DNA from: Limnohabitans sp. 2KL-51
GTDB taxonomy: Bacteria; Pseudomonadota; Gammaproteobacteria; Burkholderiales; Burkholderiaceae_C
Assembly: GCF_003063645.1 (NCBI RefSeq)
Contig: NZ_NESJ01000001.1
Coordinates: forward strand, 186,001-250,000
DNA length: 64,000 bases
Direction: 5' to 3'
Position numbers and translations under genes: made by a program. Positions 9,283 to 18,935 of this stretch are shown here, in pieces (position 1 is the stretch's first letter; every line of letters starts with the position of its first letter). The notes beneath the pieces are model-generated. The model was not told where the DNA came from. It saw nothing but the letters and a program-made list of their open reading frames with translations, and made no database searches.

Positions 9283-11751
9283 TCAAGATTTGGTGCGTTC
9301 ATGGGTGGGGTCGTACCACGGGCCGAGCTGGGCAAGGGCGCTTACGCGGCGCTCTGCAACACCAATTTCAAATTGTGTAGCGCGAAGAACTTCATTCGTG
9401 ATGGGCACCTCCAGCGTCACGTAGCCCATGCCCAATGAGGCTTGGACACGGTGGCCGTACATGCCAGAGGTCACCACGCCTACAGCCACGCCGTTTGCAA
9501 AAATTGGCTCCTCGTGGACCAGCAATTCGGCGGGGTCAGCCATCTTGAATTGCACCAGGCGTTTTTTGGGTGGGCCTTGTAACTTTTGAGCCAGAACTGC
9601 ATCCCGGCCGATGAATCCGCCGGGCTTATCGAGCGCGCAGGTAAAGCTCAGCCCAGCTTGGGCTGGCGTGTCTTGCATGCCGATGTCGTGCCCCCAATGC
9701 CGGTAGCCTTTTTCGGTGCGGCAGGCGTTGATGGCATGAAACCCGGCCAGCTTGAGGCCATAGGCATCGCCTGCTTGCAGGATCCGGTCAAACACGTGCA
9801 ACGCAAATTCGGCGGGAATGTACAACTCCCAACCCAACTCGCCTACATAGGTAATGCGGCTTGCCCTTACCACGGCATAGCCGATTTCGATCTCGACGGA
9901 AGTGCCAAACGCAAAGGCTTGGTTGCTAAGGTCCGCCCCACTCAGCTCGTACAACAGGGCGCGTGATTTGGGTCCCATCAACCCCAGCATTGGCAGGCCA
10001 GAGGTCACATCGGTCACCGTGCAAAAAGCATCGGCGGGGGTGTGTTCAATCAAGTAGGCCAGGTCCCGAATATGCGACGAGACGGACGTCACCACTAAAA
10101 AGCGGTCCATCGCCAAACGGGTCACGGTGAGGTCGGCCTCGATGCCGCCGTGCTGGTTCAGCCATTGCGTGTAAACAATGCGGCCGATGGGCACATCCAC
10201 ATTGGCCGTGCTGATGCGGTTCAACACCTTGCAGGCATCCCGGCCCTGCACCATGAATTTGGCCATGGACGACTGGTCAAACAAGGCCACGCCATCTCGC
10301 ACCGCCTGGCATTCGGCGGCTGTTTTGGCAAACCAGTTGGCGTGGCCAAAACTGTACTCATAGCGTGGGGTAGAGCCCGGCGTGTCATACCAGTTGGCGC
10401 GCTCCCAGCCGCTGAGTTCACCCATGCAGGCACCTTGCGCGATCAGCCGGTCATGAAAGGCCGTGCGTCTGGCCCCGCGAGCGGTTTCAAACTGCCGAAA
10501 CGGCCAATGCATGGCGTACAGTAAGCCCAGGCTCTCGGTGGTGCGGTCCTTCAAGTAAGCCCGAGTTCCTTGGCAGGGGTGCATTCGGCGCACTTCCATG
10601 CCGGGGATGTCGATCGGCACGTGTCGGTCCTGAATCCACTGGGCCAGCACCTTGCCCGCCCCCCCCGAACTTTGAATGCCAATCGAATTGAAACCGCAAG
10701 CGACAAACAGATCACGTACTTCAGCGGTTTCACCCAGCAAGTAGCGGTCATCAGGCGTGAAGCTCTCAGGGCCGTTAAACCAGGTGGCAATGCCGGTGGT
10801 TTGCAGAACCGGAACGCGTTCCATCGCTTTGCGCAAGACGGGCTCGAAGTGATCAAAGTCTTGGGGTAGTTCGTCAAAGCAAAAGTCTTTGGGTATGCCA
10901 TTGAGGCCCCAGGGCTTGGCCACCGGCTCAAACGCGCCCACCAGCAATTTGCCAGCGTCTTCTTTGTAATAGGCCCATTCGTCAGGCACGCGCAAAACCG
11001 GTAAATCTTTGGGCACGGTGGCAATCGCTTCAGTGACGATGTAGAAGTGTTCTGCCGCTTGCAAGGGCAGCCGGATGCCGTGCGGGCGGGCGATCCAGTG
11101 ACTCCACATGCCTGCGGCCAGCACGACAGTGCCAGCGCGCAATTCGTGCACTTCGCCGTTGGTGTTGGCAGAGCGCACCTTGACACCCACAGCGCGGCCG
11201 TTTTCGACCAAAATCTCGGTCACTTCGCTGTCTTCAAAAATGAGTGCGCCACCTTGTTTGGCGCCTTTGGCATAGGCCATAGTGGTGTCCACCGGGTTGG
11301 TCTGGCCGTCATTGGGCGTCCAAAGTCCTCCAACCACCCCCTTGCCCGAGAGCAAAGGATATTTGGCCAGCACATCGCTGGGCGTCAAGAACTCAACCTC
11401 GACACCAAAAGCGCGCCCCATTGCCCCGGTGCGCTTGAACTCTTCAAAGCGGGCCTCGTTTAAGGCAACCGCCACCGAGCCGTTTTGCTTGAACCCGGTT
11501 GCCTGCCCGGTTTTGGCTTCCAGTGTTTTAAGCAGTTCTGACGTGTATTTGGCCAACTCGGTCAGCGTGCGGGTGGCGCGCAACTGTGGCACCAACCCGG
11601 CGGCATGCCAAGTCGTGCCGCAGGTCAGCTGTCGGCGTTCCAGCAACACCACATCCTTGATGCCAAGTAAGGTCAGGTGGTATGCGACTGAGCAACCAAT
11701 AATGCCGCCGCCAATGATGACGACATCTGCTTTGGCAGGAATGGGTTTCAT
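9283..11751 (-). CDS. Dimethylglycine/sarcosine dehydrogenase-like FAD oxidoreductase fused to GcvT domain
   Basis: An 822-residue two-domain flavoenzyme. The N-terminal DAO domain has V-I-I-G-G-G-I-I-G for FAD and G-T-T-W-H-A-A-G, whose His (about residue 49) corresponds to the covalent flavin-linkage site of DMGDH and SARDH. The C-terminal half is an aminomethyltransferase (GcvT) tetrahydrofolate domain with A-C-R-T-E-K-G-Y-R. Such enzymes oxidise an N-methyl group of glycine derivatives and pass the one-carbon unit to folate. The open frame begins at a TTG (11787), but ATG 11751 sits just before the flavin motif and is more likely. Neighbours are a GbdR-like regulator upstream and the amidohydrolase downstream. 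The precise N-methyl substrate is not determined. Confidence 0.9.
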   Translation of the reverse strand: MKPIPAKADVVIIGGGIIGCSVAYHLTLLGIKDVVLLERRQLTCGTTWHAAGLVPQLRATRTLTELAKYTSELLKTLEAKTGQATGFKQNGSVAVALNEARFEEFKRTGAMGRAFGVEVEFLTPSDVLAKYPLLSGKGVVGGLWTPNDGQTNPVDTTMAYAKGAKQGGALIFEDSEVTEILVENGRAVGVKVRSANTNGEVHELRAGTVVLAAGMWSHWIARPHGIRLPLQAAEHFYIVTEAIATVPKDLPVLRVPDEWAYYKEDAGKLLVGAFEPVAKPWGLNGIPKDFCFDELPQDFDHFEPVLRKAMERVPVLQTTGIATWFNGPESFTPDDRYLLGETAEVRDLFVACGFNSIGIQSSGGAGKVLAQWIQDRHVPIDIPGMEVRRMHPCQGTRAYLKDRTTESLGLLYAMHWPFRQFETARGARRTAFHDRLIAQGACMGELSGWERANWYDTPGSTPRYEYSFGHANWFAKTAAECQAVRDGVALFDQSSMAKFMVQGRDACKVLNRISTANVDVPIGRIVYTQWLNQHGGIEADLTVTRLAMDRFLVVTSVSSHIRDLAYLIEHTPADAFCTVTDVTSGLPMLGLMGPKSRALLYELSGADLSNQAFAFGTSVEIEIGYAVVRASRITYVGELGWELYIPAEFALHVFDRILQAGDAYGLKLAGFHAINACRTEKGYRHWGHDIGMQDTPAQAGLSFTCALDKPGGFIGRDAVLAQKLQGPPKKRLVQFKMADPAELLVHEEPIFANGVAVGVVTSGMYGHRVQASLGMGYVTLEVPITNEVLRATQFEIGVAERRVSALAQLGPWYDPTHERTKS

Positions 11752-11841
11752 GGGCGGCTGCACTTTCGATCGTTCAAGTTCACGCAATGTACGGTTGGCC
11801 GCTCTTGTCGATTTGATGAAAAGTGACTGCCTATTGATGAA

Positions 11842-12849
11842 TTACGCCTTTACCCGATCGCGCAGAAGTGGCAGGCCGGGCCGGCTGGCCTGGCGATCGG
11901 CACCGGGTGCCTCGCCATATTGCTGGCGATAGGCGCGGCAAAAGTGGGCCAATGATTCAAACCCCACCGCCACCGATGTCTCGGTGACGGTGATGGCGGT
12001 GTTGCGCAGCAAGCTGCGCGCGTGTTCAAGGCGCAAACGGCGGTGGTAGCGGCTGGGGCCTTCACCCAAAACCTGGGCAAATAGTCGCAATAGCTGGCGT
12101 GCCGATAAGTCGGTTGCCGCCGCCAGTTCCTGCACACCCACAGCCCGGTCCAGCGTTGCCTCCAGAATCGCCAAAGCGGTCGCCAAAGCAGGGTGATGAA
12201 CCCGGGTGCGAGTGGTCAACGCAGTGCGCTGTGCGGCGTCGCCCGATCTCGGATGATCGTGCAGGCAGTGTTCTGCGACGCGATTGGCCAGGTCAGGACC
12301 GTGGTCCATGGCAATGGCGCTGAGCATCATGTCGATGGCTGCTGTGCCACCGGCACAGGTCAGGCGAAGCTTCCCAATTTCAAATAGCGTCTGCGTCACC
12401 TCAATTTTTGGAAATCGCTCGCGAAACGCATCCACCACTTCCCAATGCATGGTGACGCGGCAGCCGTCAAGCAGGCCGGCGCGCGCCAGCAAAAAGCAAC
12501 CGGTGTCCATGGCACCCAAAGTTGTGCCATTGGCCTTAAGGCGGTGCAGCCAGGTTCTAAGCGCGTGGGTGTAATAACGGTCAGGCTGAATGTCGGCACA
12601 CAGAATGACTGTGCCCAATGCCTGCTCTTCAGCGATGCTGCCATGGGGCTGAATCAAAATGCCGTTGTCATCAGCCACCGCATTGCCATCCAGTGAGAGC
12701 AGCCGCCAGGTGTAAGGTGTCTTAAGGTACCGGTTGGCAATACGAAGCGGCTCAATGGCCGAGGCCAGTGCCATGACCGCAAACTGGGGAATCAGGACAA
12801 AACCTATAGGGCCGGGCATTTGAGCGGTGGCGGGTTCAGAAAGTGACAT
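11842..12849 (-). CDS. GlxA-family (DJ-1/PfpI plus AraC) transcriptional regulator, GbdR-like
   Basis: A 335-residue regulator. The N-terminal DJ-1/PfpI-like domain contains A-S-A-I-E-P-L-R-I-A-N-R and C-A-G-G-T-A-A-I-D-M-M-L. The C-terminal AraC double HTH contains L-S-A-R-Q-L-L-R-L-F and a second helix pair ending near F-C-R-A-Y-R. This architecture is that of GbdR, CdhR and ArgR, which control glycine betaine, carnitine and arginine catabolism in Pseudomonas. It starts 175 bp from, and divergent to, the dpp operon, and is followed by the DMGDH-like gene. It is therefore the obvious local regulator, probably an activator responding to an N-methylated or amino-acid-like ligand. Confidence 0.9.
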   Translation of the reverse strand: MSLSEPATAQMPGPIGFVLIPQFAVMALASAIEPLRIANRYLKTPYTWRLLSLDGNAVADDNGILIQPHGSIAEEQALGTVILCADIQPDRYYTHALRTWLHRLKANGTTLGAMDTGCFLLARAGLLDGCRVTMHWEVVDAFRERFPKIEVTQTLFEIGKLRLTCAGGTAAIDMMLSAIAMDHGPDLANRVAEHCLHDHPRSGDAAQRTALTTRTRVHHPALATALAILEATLDRAVGVQELAAATDLSARQLLRLFAQVLGEGPSRYHRRLRLEHARSLLRNTAITVTETSVAVGFESLAHFCRAYRQQYGEAPGADRQASRPGLPLLRDRVKA

Positions 12850-13023
12850 GGTGAATTATCAGAGTGTTGTCAAAGCATTGTGAGAGTGATGGCGTAAATC
12901 GTCAATTGCATGGCACAAATCGCATGAATGCCTTGGTTCGATGCAACCACAATTCAAATTCCTAAGCTGGCCAACTCGTCCAGCCCATACTGCCCGTTCT
13001 GTCGACCCCAGAGAGGATTTTTC
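12850..13023. promoter_or_regulatory. Divergent control region between GlxA regulator and dpp operon
   Basis: A 174-bp AT-richer spacer separating two divergent starts. It should hold promoters for both directions and the operator of the GlxA-type regulator. An AGAGGA ribosome site lies just before ATG 13024. I could not identify a convincing -35/-10 pair or operator dyad by eye. Confidence 0.5.
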
Positions 13024-14625
13024 ATGCCCCAAGCCCTGACTCAATCGCCAAAGTCTTCACGCCTTCGCACGGCCATGCTGGTGGGGCTGGCTTGTTTGGC
13101 GAGTGCCCACGCCTTTGCGCAAGACATAAAACGCGGCGGCACGCTGGTGCTGGGCAGCACCCAGGTGGCGCGTCATTTGAATGGGGCAGTTCAATCAGGT
13201 GCAGCCACCGCGCTGCCGTCTACCCAGTTGTTTGCCAGCCCGCTGCGTTTTGACGACAAATGGAATGCCCAACCCTACCTGGCCGAGAAATGGAGCCTGG
13301 CGGCTGATGGCAAGTCGCTCACCCTCAATTTGCGCAAAGGGGCGGTGTTTCATGATGGCAAGCCAATTACATCAGAGGATGTGGCATTTTCTATCATGAC
13401 GATCAAGGCCAACCACCCGTTTTCTTCCATGATGGGCCCGGTTGAAAAAGTGGAAACGCCTGACCCGCTGACTGCCATCATCCGCATGAACGTGCCACAT
13501 CCCGCCATTGTGTTGGCCATGTCGCCAGCGTTGTGCCCCATCTTGCCAAAGCACATTTATGGCGATGGCCAGGACGTCAAGAACCATCCGCGCAACAGTG
13601 TTGATGTGGTGGGTTCAGGGCCATTCAGGTTGGTCGAGTTCAAAGCAGGCCAGCGCACGGTGCTTGAGCGTTTTGACAAATTCTTTTTGCCTGGCAAACC
13701 CTATCTTGACAAGTTGATCCTGAGCATCAACCCCGATGCGGCCAGCCTGATGCTGGGGCTGGAGCGCGGCGATATTCACATCGTGCCCTTCACCTCCGCC
13801 CCGGCCGATTTGAAGCGGCTGGCGGCTAACCCGAAGCTGGTTATTTCGCCCAAGGGCTATGAAGGCATTGGTGCCATCAACTGGTTGGCCTTTAACCTGA
13901 CCCGCAAACCCCTGTCCGATCTGGCGGTGCGCAAGGCCATTGCCACAGCCATTGACAAGAACTTCATCAGCAAAGCGCTGCAAGGCGGTTATTCACCCGT
14001 GGCAGACAGCCCCATTCACAGTTCTAGCCCGTTTCATGTGACTGACACGGTGCGCTATCCGTTTGATGTCAAAAAAGCCGCCGCCATGCTGGACGCAGCG
14101 GGTTATAAGGCTGGGCCCAATGGCGAGCGATTCAAATTGACGATTGACTTTTACCCGGGTCCAGACGATCAGCAAAAAAACCCGGCCGAGTACATCCGCA
14201 CTGCGCTTAAAAAAGTGGGTATCACGGTTGAAGTGCGCACCTCAGCGGACTTTCCATCGTGGGCCAAAAAAATGGCCACCCGAGACTTTGACATGTCGAT
14301 GGATGCCAACTTCAACTGGGGCGATCCCATCATCGGAGTGCACCGTACCTATTTGTCGACCAATATCCGCCCTATCGTATGGACCAATACGCAGTCGTAC
14401 AACAACCCCAAGGTGGATGTGTTGCTCAATTCCGCAGGGAGTGTGATGGACCCAACCCAGCGCAAGGCCTATTACGCTGCGTTTCAAAAGATCGTTACCG
14501 ATGAATTACCGGTCTACTTTATCGACCAAGTGGGCTATCACACCATCAGCCAAAAAAAGGTGGGTAACGTGCCGAGCACGATTTGGGGCACAGCCTCACC
14601 GTTTGACGAGGTCTATTTGAAATAG
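13024..14625 (+). CDS. Dpp/Opp-type ABC transporter substrate-binding protein
   Basis: A 533-residue periplasmic binding protein of SBP family 5. The signal peptide has core L-V-G-L-A-C-L-A-S-A and cleavage near A-F-A-Q. The mature start K-R-G-G-T-L-V and the W-S-L-A-A-D-G-K-S-L-T-L-N-L-R-K-G motif are diagnostic of this family. ATG 13024 with upstream AGAGGA is preferred over the longer frame from 12928, which would bury the signal peptide. It is the first gene of a five-gene operon. Family 5 proteins bind di- or oligopeptides, nickel chelates, opines or other amide-containing molecules; the neighbouring N-methyl-glycine enzymes suggest a modified amino acid or peptide. Confidence 0.93.
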   Translation: MPQALTQSPKSSRLRTAMLVGLACLASAHAFAQDIKRGGTLVLGSTQVARHLNGAVQSGAATALPSTQLFASPLRFDDKWNAQPYLAEKWSLAADGKSLTLNLRKGAVFHDGKPITSEDVAFSIMTIKANHPFSSMMGPVEKVETPDPLTAIIRMNVPHPAIVLAMSPALCPILPKHIYGDGQDVKNHPRNSVDVVGSGPFRLVEFKAGQRTVLERFDKFFLPGKPYLDKLILSINPDAASLMLGLERGDIHIVPFTSAPADLKRLAANPKLVISPKGYEGIGAINWLAFNLTRKPLSDLAVRKAIATAIDKNFISKALQGGYSPVADSPIHSSSPFHVTDTVRYPFDVKKAAAMLDAAGYKAGPNGERFKLTIDFYPGPDDQQKNPAEYIRTALKKVGITVEVRTSADFPSWAKKMATRDFDMSMDANFNWGDPIIGVHRTYLSTNIRPIVWTNTQSYNNPKVDVLLNSAGSVMDPTQRKAYYAAFQKIVTDELPVYFIDQVGYHTISQKKVGNVPSTIWGTASPFDEVYLK

Positions 14626-14655
14626 CCTGAACTCACAACCGGAGCAGGTCGCCTG

Positions 14656-15630
14656 ATGCGTTTTTTTCGACAACTTTTATCGCGTGTCTTGCAGGCCTTG
14701 GCGCTGGTGCTGGCCGTGGTGGTGCTCAACTTCATTTTGGTGCACGCGGCACCGGGCGACCCGGTTGAAACCATTGCCGGTGTCAGTGGCGGCATGAGCC
14801 CGGAGCTGATGGCGCAATTGCGCTTGCAATATGGGTTGGACAAGCCGCTGTATGTCCAACTTGCCGTTTACATGGGCAAAGTGCTTAGCGGTGATTTGGG
14901 GTACTCGTATTTTTTCAACCTACCGGTGGCCTCGTTGATTGGTGAGCGGGTACCTGCCACCTTATTGCTGGTGTTGGGGGCCGTGCTTTCAGCCTTTGTG
15001 ATGGGAACGACGCTGGGCGTGCTGTCGGCGCGCAAACCCAACGGCGTTTTGTCGCAGTTCATCACGGTGCTGAGCATGGTCGGCTTTGCCGCACCTGTAT
15101 TCTGGATGGGCATCATGCTGGTGATTTTGTTTGCCTCGGTGTTTCCCATTTTGCCGGTGGCTGGCATGCGCTCCATTGATTCAAGCGGTGGCGGCATTGC
15201 CGATGTGCTGGACGTTTTGCACCACTTGGTGCTGCCAACATTCACGCTGGGGCTGGTTTATCTAGCGCAATACAGCCGCTTGTCGCGCGCGGCCATGCTC
15301 GATGTGCTGGGGGCAGATTTCATTCGCACCGCGCGTGCGAAAGGTCTGGCAGACCGGGTGGTGCTTTACAAACATGCGCTGCGCAATGCGTTGCTGCCTG
15401 TGGTGACTGTGCTGGGCCTGCAATTTGGAAACGTGATGGCGGGAGCCATTTTGGTGGAGACAGTTTTTAACTGGCCCGGTCTTGGGCGACTGGCGTTTGA
15501 ATCCGTGTTGCGACGCGACTATCCGACCATCCTGGGTGTGTTGTTATTTGCGTCAATAGTGGTGGTGGTGATGAATCAGGTCACCGACATGGTCTATCGC
15601 CTGATTGACCCCCGCATTAACGCGCAATAG
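14656..15630 (+). CDS. Dpp/Opp-type ABC permease, DppB-like
   Basis: A 324-residue inner-membrane permease with six hydrophobic segments. F-I-L-V-H-A-A-P-G-D-P near the N-terminus and the EAA-loop region around R-T-A-R-A-K-G-L are typical of the DppB/OppB subunit. It has a GGAG ribosome site 11 bases before ATG 14656 and begins 30 bp after the binding protein, so it belongs to the same operon. It pairs with the DppC-like subunit. Confidence 0.93.
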   Translation: MRFFRQLLSRVLQALALVLAVVVLNFILVHAAPGDPVETIAGVSGGMSPELMAQLRLQYGLDKPLYVQLAVYMGKVLSGDLGYSYFFNLPVASLIGERVPATLLLVLGAVLSAFVMGTTLGVLSARKPNGVLSQFITVLSMVGFAAPVFWMGIMLVILFASVFPILPVAGMRSIDSSGGGIADVLDVLHHLVLPTFTLGLVYLAQYSRLSRAAMLDVLGADFIRTARAKGLADRVVLYKHALRNALLPVVTVLGLQFGNVMAGAILVETVFNWPGLGRLAFESVLRRDYPTILGVLLFASIVVVVMNQVTDMVYRLIDPRINAQ

Positions 15631-15655
15631 ACCGATTGACCGCTGTGAATCGCCC

Positions 15656-16528
15656 ATGACTCAAATTGCCAACGCTGCCGCTAAAGTGGAACACCCAACG
15701 GTAGAAGCCCTGCGTATGTTTGTGCGCAACCCGGCGGCCAATGCTGGCATGGTCATCCTTTTGCTGGTGATACTGGTGTCCATCGTTGGGCCGCTGATTT
15801 ATGGGGCCGACCCGTTTGAGATTCGTGCAGCGCCCCTGACGGCACCTTTCACTGAAGAAGCCTGGCTTGGCACCGACTATTTGGGGCGTGATGTTTTGAC
15901 GACGCTGATTTACGGCGGTCGCGCCACGTTGCTTGTGGGCGCAGTGGCGGCGCTGCTGTCGGTCAGCATCGGCATCACGCTGGGAGCCATGGCAGGGTAT
16001 TACGGCGGCAGGGTTGATGCGATTTTGATGCGCGTCACCGAGTTCTTTCAGGTGTTGCCAGCCTTGCTGTTTGCAATGGTGGTGGTGTCGTTGTTTGGGG
16101 CCAAGCTCACCATCGTCACGCTGGCGATTGGCCTCGTCAGTTGGACCGGAACCGCACGCCTGACCCGCGCTGAATTCATGAAGTACCGCGACCTGGAATT
16201 TGTGCGGGCCGAGCGAGCCATAGGGGCTGGCAACGCGCGCATTATTTGGCGGGTCATTTTGCCCAATGCGCTGCCACCTTTGATCGTGTCGGGCACTTTG
16301 GCCATTGGTGCGGCCATCTTGTTTGAAGCGGGCTTGTCTTTTTTGGGTCTGGGTGACCCCAATCAAATGAGTTGGGGTTTGATGATTGGGTCAAGCCGGC
16401 AATACGTTTTGTCGTGCTGGTGGGCCGTGGCGTTTCCGGGGGCGGCCATCTTTGTGACGGTGCTGGCTGTCAGCCTGATTGGTGACGGGCTGAACGATGC
16501 GTTGAACCCCAAGTTGAGGGAGCGCTGA
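15656..16528 (+). CDS. Dpp/Opp-type ABC permease, DppC-like
   Basis: A 290-residue permease partner. It has the N-terminal segment with P-A-A-N-A-G-M-V-I-L-L-L, the D-Y-L-G-R-D-V motif and the EAA loop E-R-A-I-G-A-G-N-A-R-I characteristic of DppC/OppC. The frame is open from 15605, but ATG 15656 lies 25 bp after the dppB stop and matches the usual family N-terminus. Its stop overlaps the start of the next ATPase gene (TGATG). Confidence 0.93.
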   Translation: MTQIANAAAKVEHPTVEALRMFVRNPAANAGMVILLLVILVSIVGPLIYGADPFEIRAAPLTAPFTEEAWLGTDYLGRDVLTTLIYGGRATLLVGAVAALLSVSIGITLGAMAGYYGGRVDAILMRVTEFFQVLPALLFAMVVVSLFGAKLTIVTLAIGLVSWTGTARLTRAEFMKYRDLEFVRAERAIGAGNARIIWRVILPNALPPLIVSGTLAIGAAILFEAGLSFLGLGDPNQMSWGLMIGSSRQYVLSCWWAVAFPGAAIFVTVLAVSLIGDGLNDALNPKLRER

Positions 16529-17622
16529 TGATGACAACGCCGCCGCCCGTCACGATTCAAACCGTGCCGCAACCGCTGCTTAAGGTGCAAGACCTGCGGG
16601 TTGAATTCAGCAGTCGGCGTGGCAACGCGATGGTGCTCAATGGGGTGGAGTTTGAGATTCGTGCCAATGAAACACTGTGCCTTGTGGGTGAATCAGGGTG
16701 TGGCAAAAGTATGACGGCGCTGGCACTGTTGCGGCTCATCCCGTCGCCACCGGGGCGCATTAGCGGCGGGAAAATTATGTTTCAGGGCGTTGACCTGGCT
16801 AACGCTTCCGAGGCGCACATGTGCGATGTGCGCGGCAACCGCATTTCCATGATTTTTCAGGAACCTATGACCTCGCTGAACCCAGTGCTCACGGTTGGTG
16901 ACCAGATTGGCGAGTCATTGCGTCTGCATGGTGGGCTTGACGCTGCCGCCGCGCGCAACGCTGCGGTGGATCTGCTGAAACAGGTGGGTATTCCGGCGCC
17001 CGAGCGCCGTGTGGATGAGTACCCGCATCAGTTTTCGGGTGGTATGCGCCAGCGCGTCATGATCGCCATGGCGCTGGCGTGCCGCCCCGATATCTTGATT
17101 GCCGATGAGCCCACCACTGCGCTTGACGTGACTGTGCAGGCCCAGATTTTCGATTTGTTGCGTGACCTTCAGCGCGACAAGGGCACGGCGATTTTGCTTA
17201 TCACGCATGACATGGGGGCGGTGGCCGAAATGGCTGACCGGGTCTTGGTGATGTATGCCGGGCGTGTGATTGAGCAGGGCACCACGGCCCAGGTGCTGGA
17301 ACACCCCAGCCACCCCTATACGCGCGGTCTGATCGATTGCCTGCCCAAGTTGGGTAGCAGCTTGAATGCTCAGCGCGATGACCTGACGGAAATCGCGGGC
17401 ATGGTGCCATCGATTTGGGAACTCGGTGCAGGTTGCGCCTTTCGCGAAAGGTGCCCTCAAGCAATGGCGCGTTGTGCCGTTGCGGTGCCGCCGCTGTTTG
17501 CGGTAAATGACGCTGACCACGCACCCGATGTGCCAGACCCCGGGTATCGACATGGAGCGGCCTGCTGGCTGCGGGCTGATGAAACCGGGGCATCAAGCGC
17601 TGCAGGCGAGGGTAGGCCATGA
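16528..17622 (+). CDS. Dpp/Opp-type ABC ATPase, DppD-like
   Basis: A 364-residue ATPase: Walker A G-E-S-G-C-G-K-S, signature F-S-G-G-M-R-Q-R, Walker B I-L-I-A-D-E-P-T and a downstream switch His in I-T-H-D. The C-terminal oligopeptide-transporter domain has a Cys cluster (G-C-A-F-R-E-R-C) typical of the Fe-S-bearing C-terminus of DppD. Start is translationally coupled to dppC, and its stop overlaps dppF by four bases. It energises the importer together with the next ATPase. Confidence 0.93.
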   Translation: MMTTPPPVTIQTVPQPLLKVQDLRVEFSSRRGNAMVLNGVEFEIRANETLCLVGESGCGKSMTALALLRLIPSPPGRISGGKIMFQGVDLANASEAHMCDVRGNRISMIFQEPMTSLNPVLTVGDQIGESLRLHGGLDAAAARNAAVDLLKQVGIPAPERRVDEYPHQFSGGMRQRVMIAMALACRPDILIADEPTTALDVTVQAQIFDLLRDLQRDKGTAILLITHDMGAVAEMADRVLVMYAGRVIEQGTTAQVLEHPSHPYTRGLIDCLPKLGSSLNAQRDDLTEIAGMVPSIWELGAGCAFRERCPQAMARCAVAVPPLFAVNDADHAPDVPDPGYRHGAACWLRADETGASSAAGEGRP

Positions 17623-18650
17623 CGGACCCTGATAACCTGTTGTCGGTTCGCGACCTTAAGGTGTATTTCCCACGTGCCAAGTCTGGCTGGCTGGCAAAGC
17701 CTGAGGTGGTGCAGGCGGTCGATGGGGTGTCCTTTGACATCCGCCGTGGAACCACACTGGCGATCGTGGGGGAGTCGGGTTCGGGCAAAACCACGACTGC
17801 TTTGGCCGTGATGCGTTTGGCACCGATCACGGGCGGGCATATTCAACTGGGTTCGGTCGACTTGACGGCGCTGTCGGGCGAGGCCCTTCGCCGCGAGCGT
17901 CGGCGTTTACAAATTATTTTTCAGGACCCGTTTTCTTCCTTAAACCCACGCGAACGTGCTGGGGCTACGGTGCGAGCGCCGCTTGACCTGATGAACGTTG
18001 GCACGCCGGTTGAGCGGCCGCAGCGGGTTGCCGAGTTATTTAAGGCAGTGGGCCTGCGGCCCGAACAGCAGCATTTGTTTCCTCACCAGTTTTCTGGTGG
18101 GCAACGCCAGCGTATCAATATAGCGCGGGCACTGGCAACCAACCCGGAACTCGTGGTGTGTGACGAGCCCGTGTCGGCACTGGACATTGCGATTCGGGCT
18201 CAAATTCTGAATTTGCTGACGCGACTGCAGCGTGAACTGGGCTTGACCTACCTGTTTATTTCGCACGACATGGCGGTGGTGGAACACATCTGCGACGAAA
18301 TTGCGGTGATGTACTTGGGCCAAATTGTGGAGCGCGCGCCACGCAAGGATTTCTTTGCCAACCCGTTGCACCCCTACAGCGTGGCCTTGATGTCGGCGGT
18401 GCCCACGGTGCAGGGTGGGCGGCGGCGCGCCACGCAACGCATCAAGCTGACGGGCGACCCGCCCAGCCCCATCAATCCCCCGGTGGGTTGCCGTTTTGCG
18501 GGGCGCTGCCCGGTGGCTGAAGTGGCTTGCACTTTGGCGCTGCCTCCGTTGGTGGAGGTCACCACCGGGCATTGGGTGCGCTGCAGGCGCGTTGAGGTGG
18601 TAAGTGGCCATTTGGCAAGAGGCCCGATTCAACTGCCGCAAGCAACCTGA
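17619..18650 (+). CDS. Dpp/Opp-type ABC ATPase, DppF-like
   Basis: A 343-residue ATPase: Walker A G-E-S-G-S-G-K-T-T, signature F-S-G-G-Q-R-Q-R, Walker B L-V-V-C-D-E-P-V-S-A-L-D, switch I-S-H-D, and a C-terminal domain with C-R-F-A-G-R-C. ATG 17619 overlaps the dppD stop (ATGA). It closes the operon; beyond it lies a region of gene remnants rather than a further functional gene. Confidence 0.93.
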   Translation: MTDPDNLLSVRDLKVYFPRAKSGWLAKPEVVQAVDGVSFDIRRGTTLAIVGESGSGKTTTALAVMRLAPITGGHIQLGSVDLTALSGEALRRERRRLQIIFQDPFSSLNPRERAGATVRAPLDLMNVGTPVERPQRVAELFKAVGLRPEQQHLFPHQFSGGQRQRINIARALATNPELVVCDEPVSALDIAIRAQILNLLTRLQRELGLTYLFISHDMAVVEHICDEIAVMYLGQIVERAPRKDFFANPLHPYSVALMSAVPTVQGGRRRATQRIKLTGDPPSPINPPVGCRFAGRCPVAEVACTLALPPLVEVTTGHWVRCRRVEVVSGHLARGPIQLPQAT

Positions 18651-18671
18651 ACGGCTCAAAATGACTCCGTA

Positions 18672-18790
18672 GGCCACCCATGTCGCGGTGCGGGATGGCC
18701 GCGTGATGGGCGTTGGTGTGTTGCCAAAGTTGGCGGCTTGGGGCGGCTACACACCTGACGAGAGGTGCAAAGACAAGGCGCTGATGCCCG
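18672..18790 (+). pseudogene. Remnant: N-terminal piece of a second YtcJ-like amidohydrolase
   Basis: Translating from 18672 gives A-T-H-V-A-V-R-D-G-R-V-M-G-V-G, followed later by L-A-A-W-G-G-Y, then D-E-R and K-A-L-M-P. This is the familiar beta-sandwich start of a YtcJ-type amidohydrolase just before the metal-binding H-x-H. It compares with A-V-G-V-I-D-D-R-I-V-A-V-G and D-E-R-L-K-D-M-V-L-M-P in the intact gene at 7.3-9.3 kb but is clearly diverged from it. It stops at C-T-G-A-T-G-C-C-C-G, where serine hydrolase sequence in the opposite orientation begins. No start codon or body remains. Confidence 0.7.
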
Positions 18791-18935
18791 CTGCCGGGCA
18801 ACCATGGCCACCGCACCCGGCAGCCGACCACCGGCCACTTCGCGGCGCAGCGCGTCCATCAGGCGCTGGGTGCGTTCGGGGCACAGGCCCACATCGGTGG
18901 GTTGTGCGTGGGCAAGGCTTTGTACGCAGTCATCG
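18790..18935 (-). pseudogene. Remnant: 5' end of a serine hydrolase gene (beta-lactamase family)
   Basis: Read on the minus strand this encodes L-A-H-A-Q-P-T-D-V-G-L-C-P-E-R-T-Q-R-L and continues to G-A-V-A-M-V-A-R. It is nearly identical to the N-terminus of the intact serine hydrolase at 5636-4464. Homology then ends abruptly before the SxxK motif. The first ATG after the preserved GGAG is out of frame with the conserved peptide (two-base offset compared with the intact copy), so even the stub is broken. It is non-functional as a hydrolase. Confidence 0.75.

Noticed and set aside
12914..12930. Sigma-54-like TGGCAC sequence in the GlxA/dpp spacer
   Set aside because: The GC element falls two bases too close to the GG element for a -24/-12 promoter.
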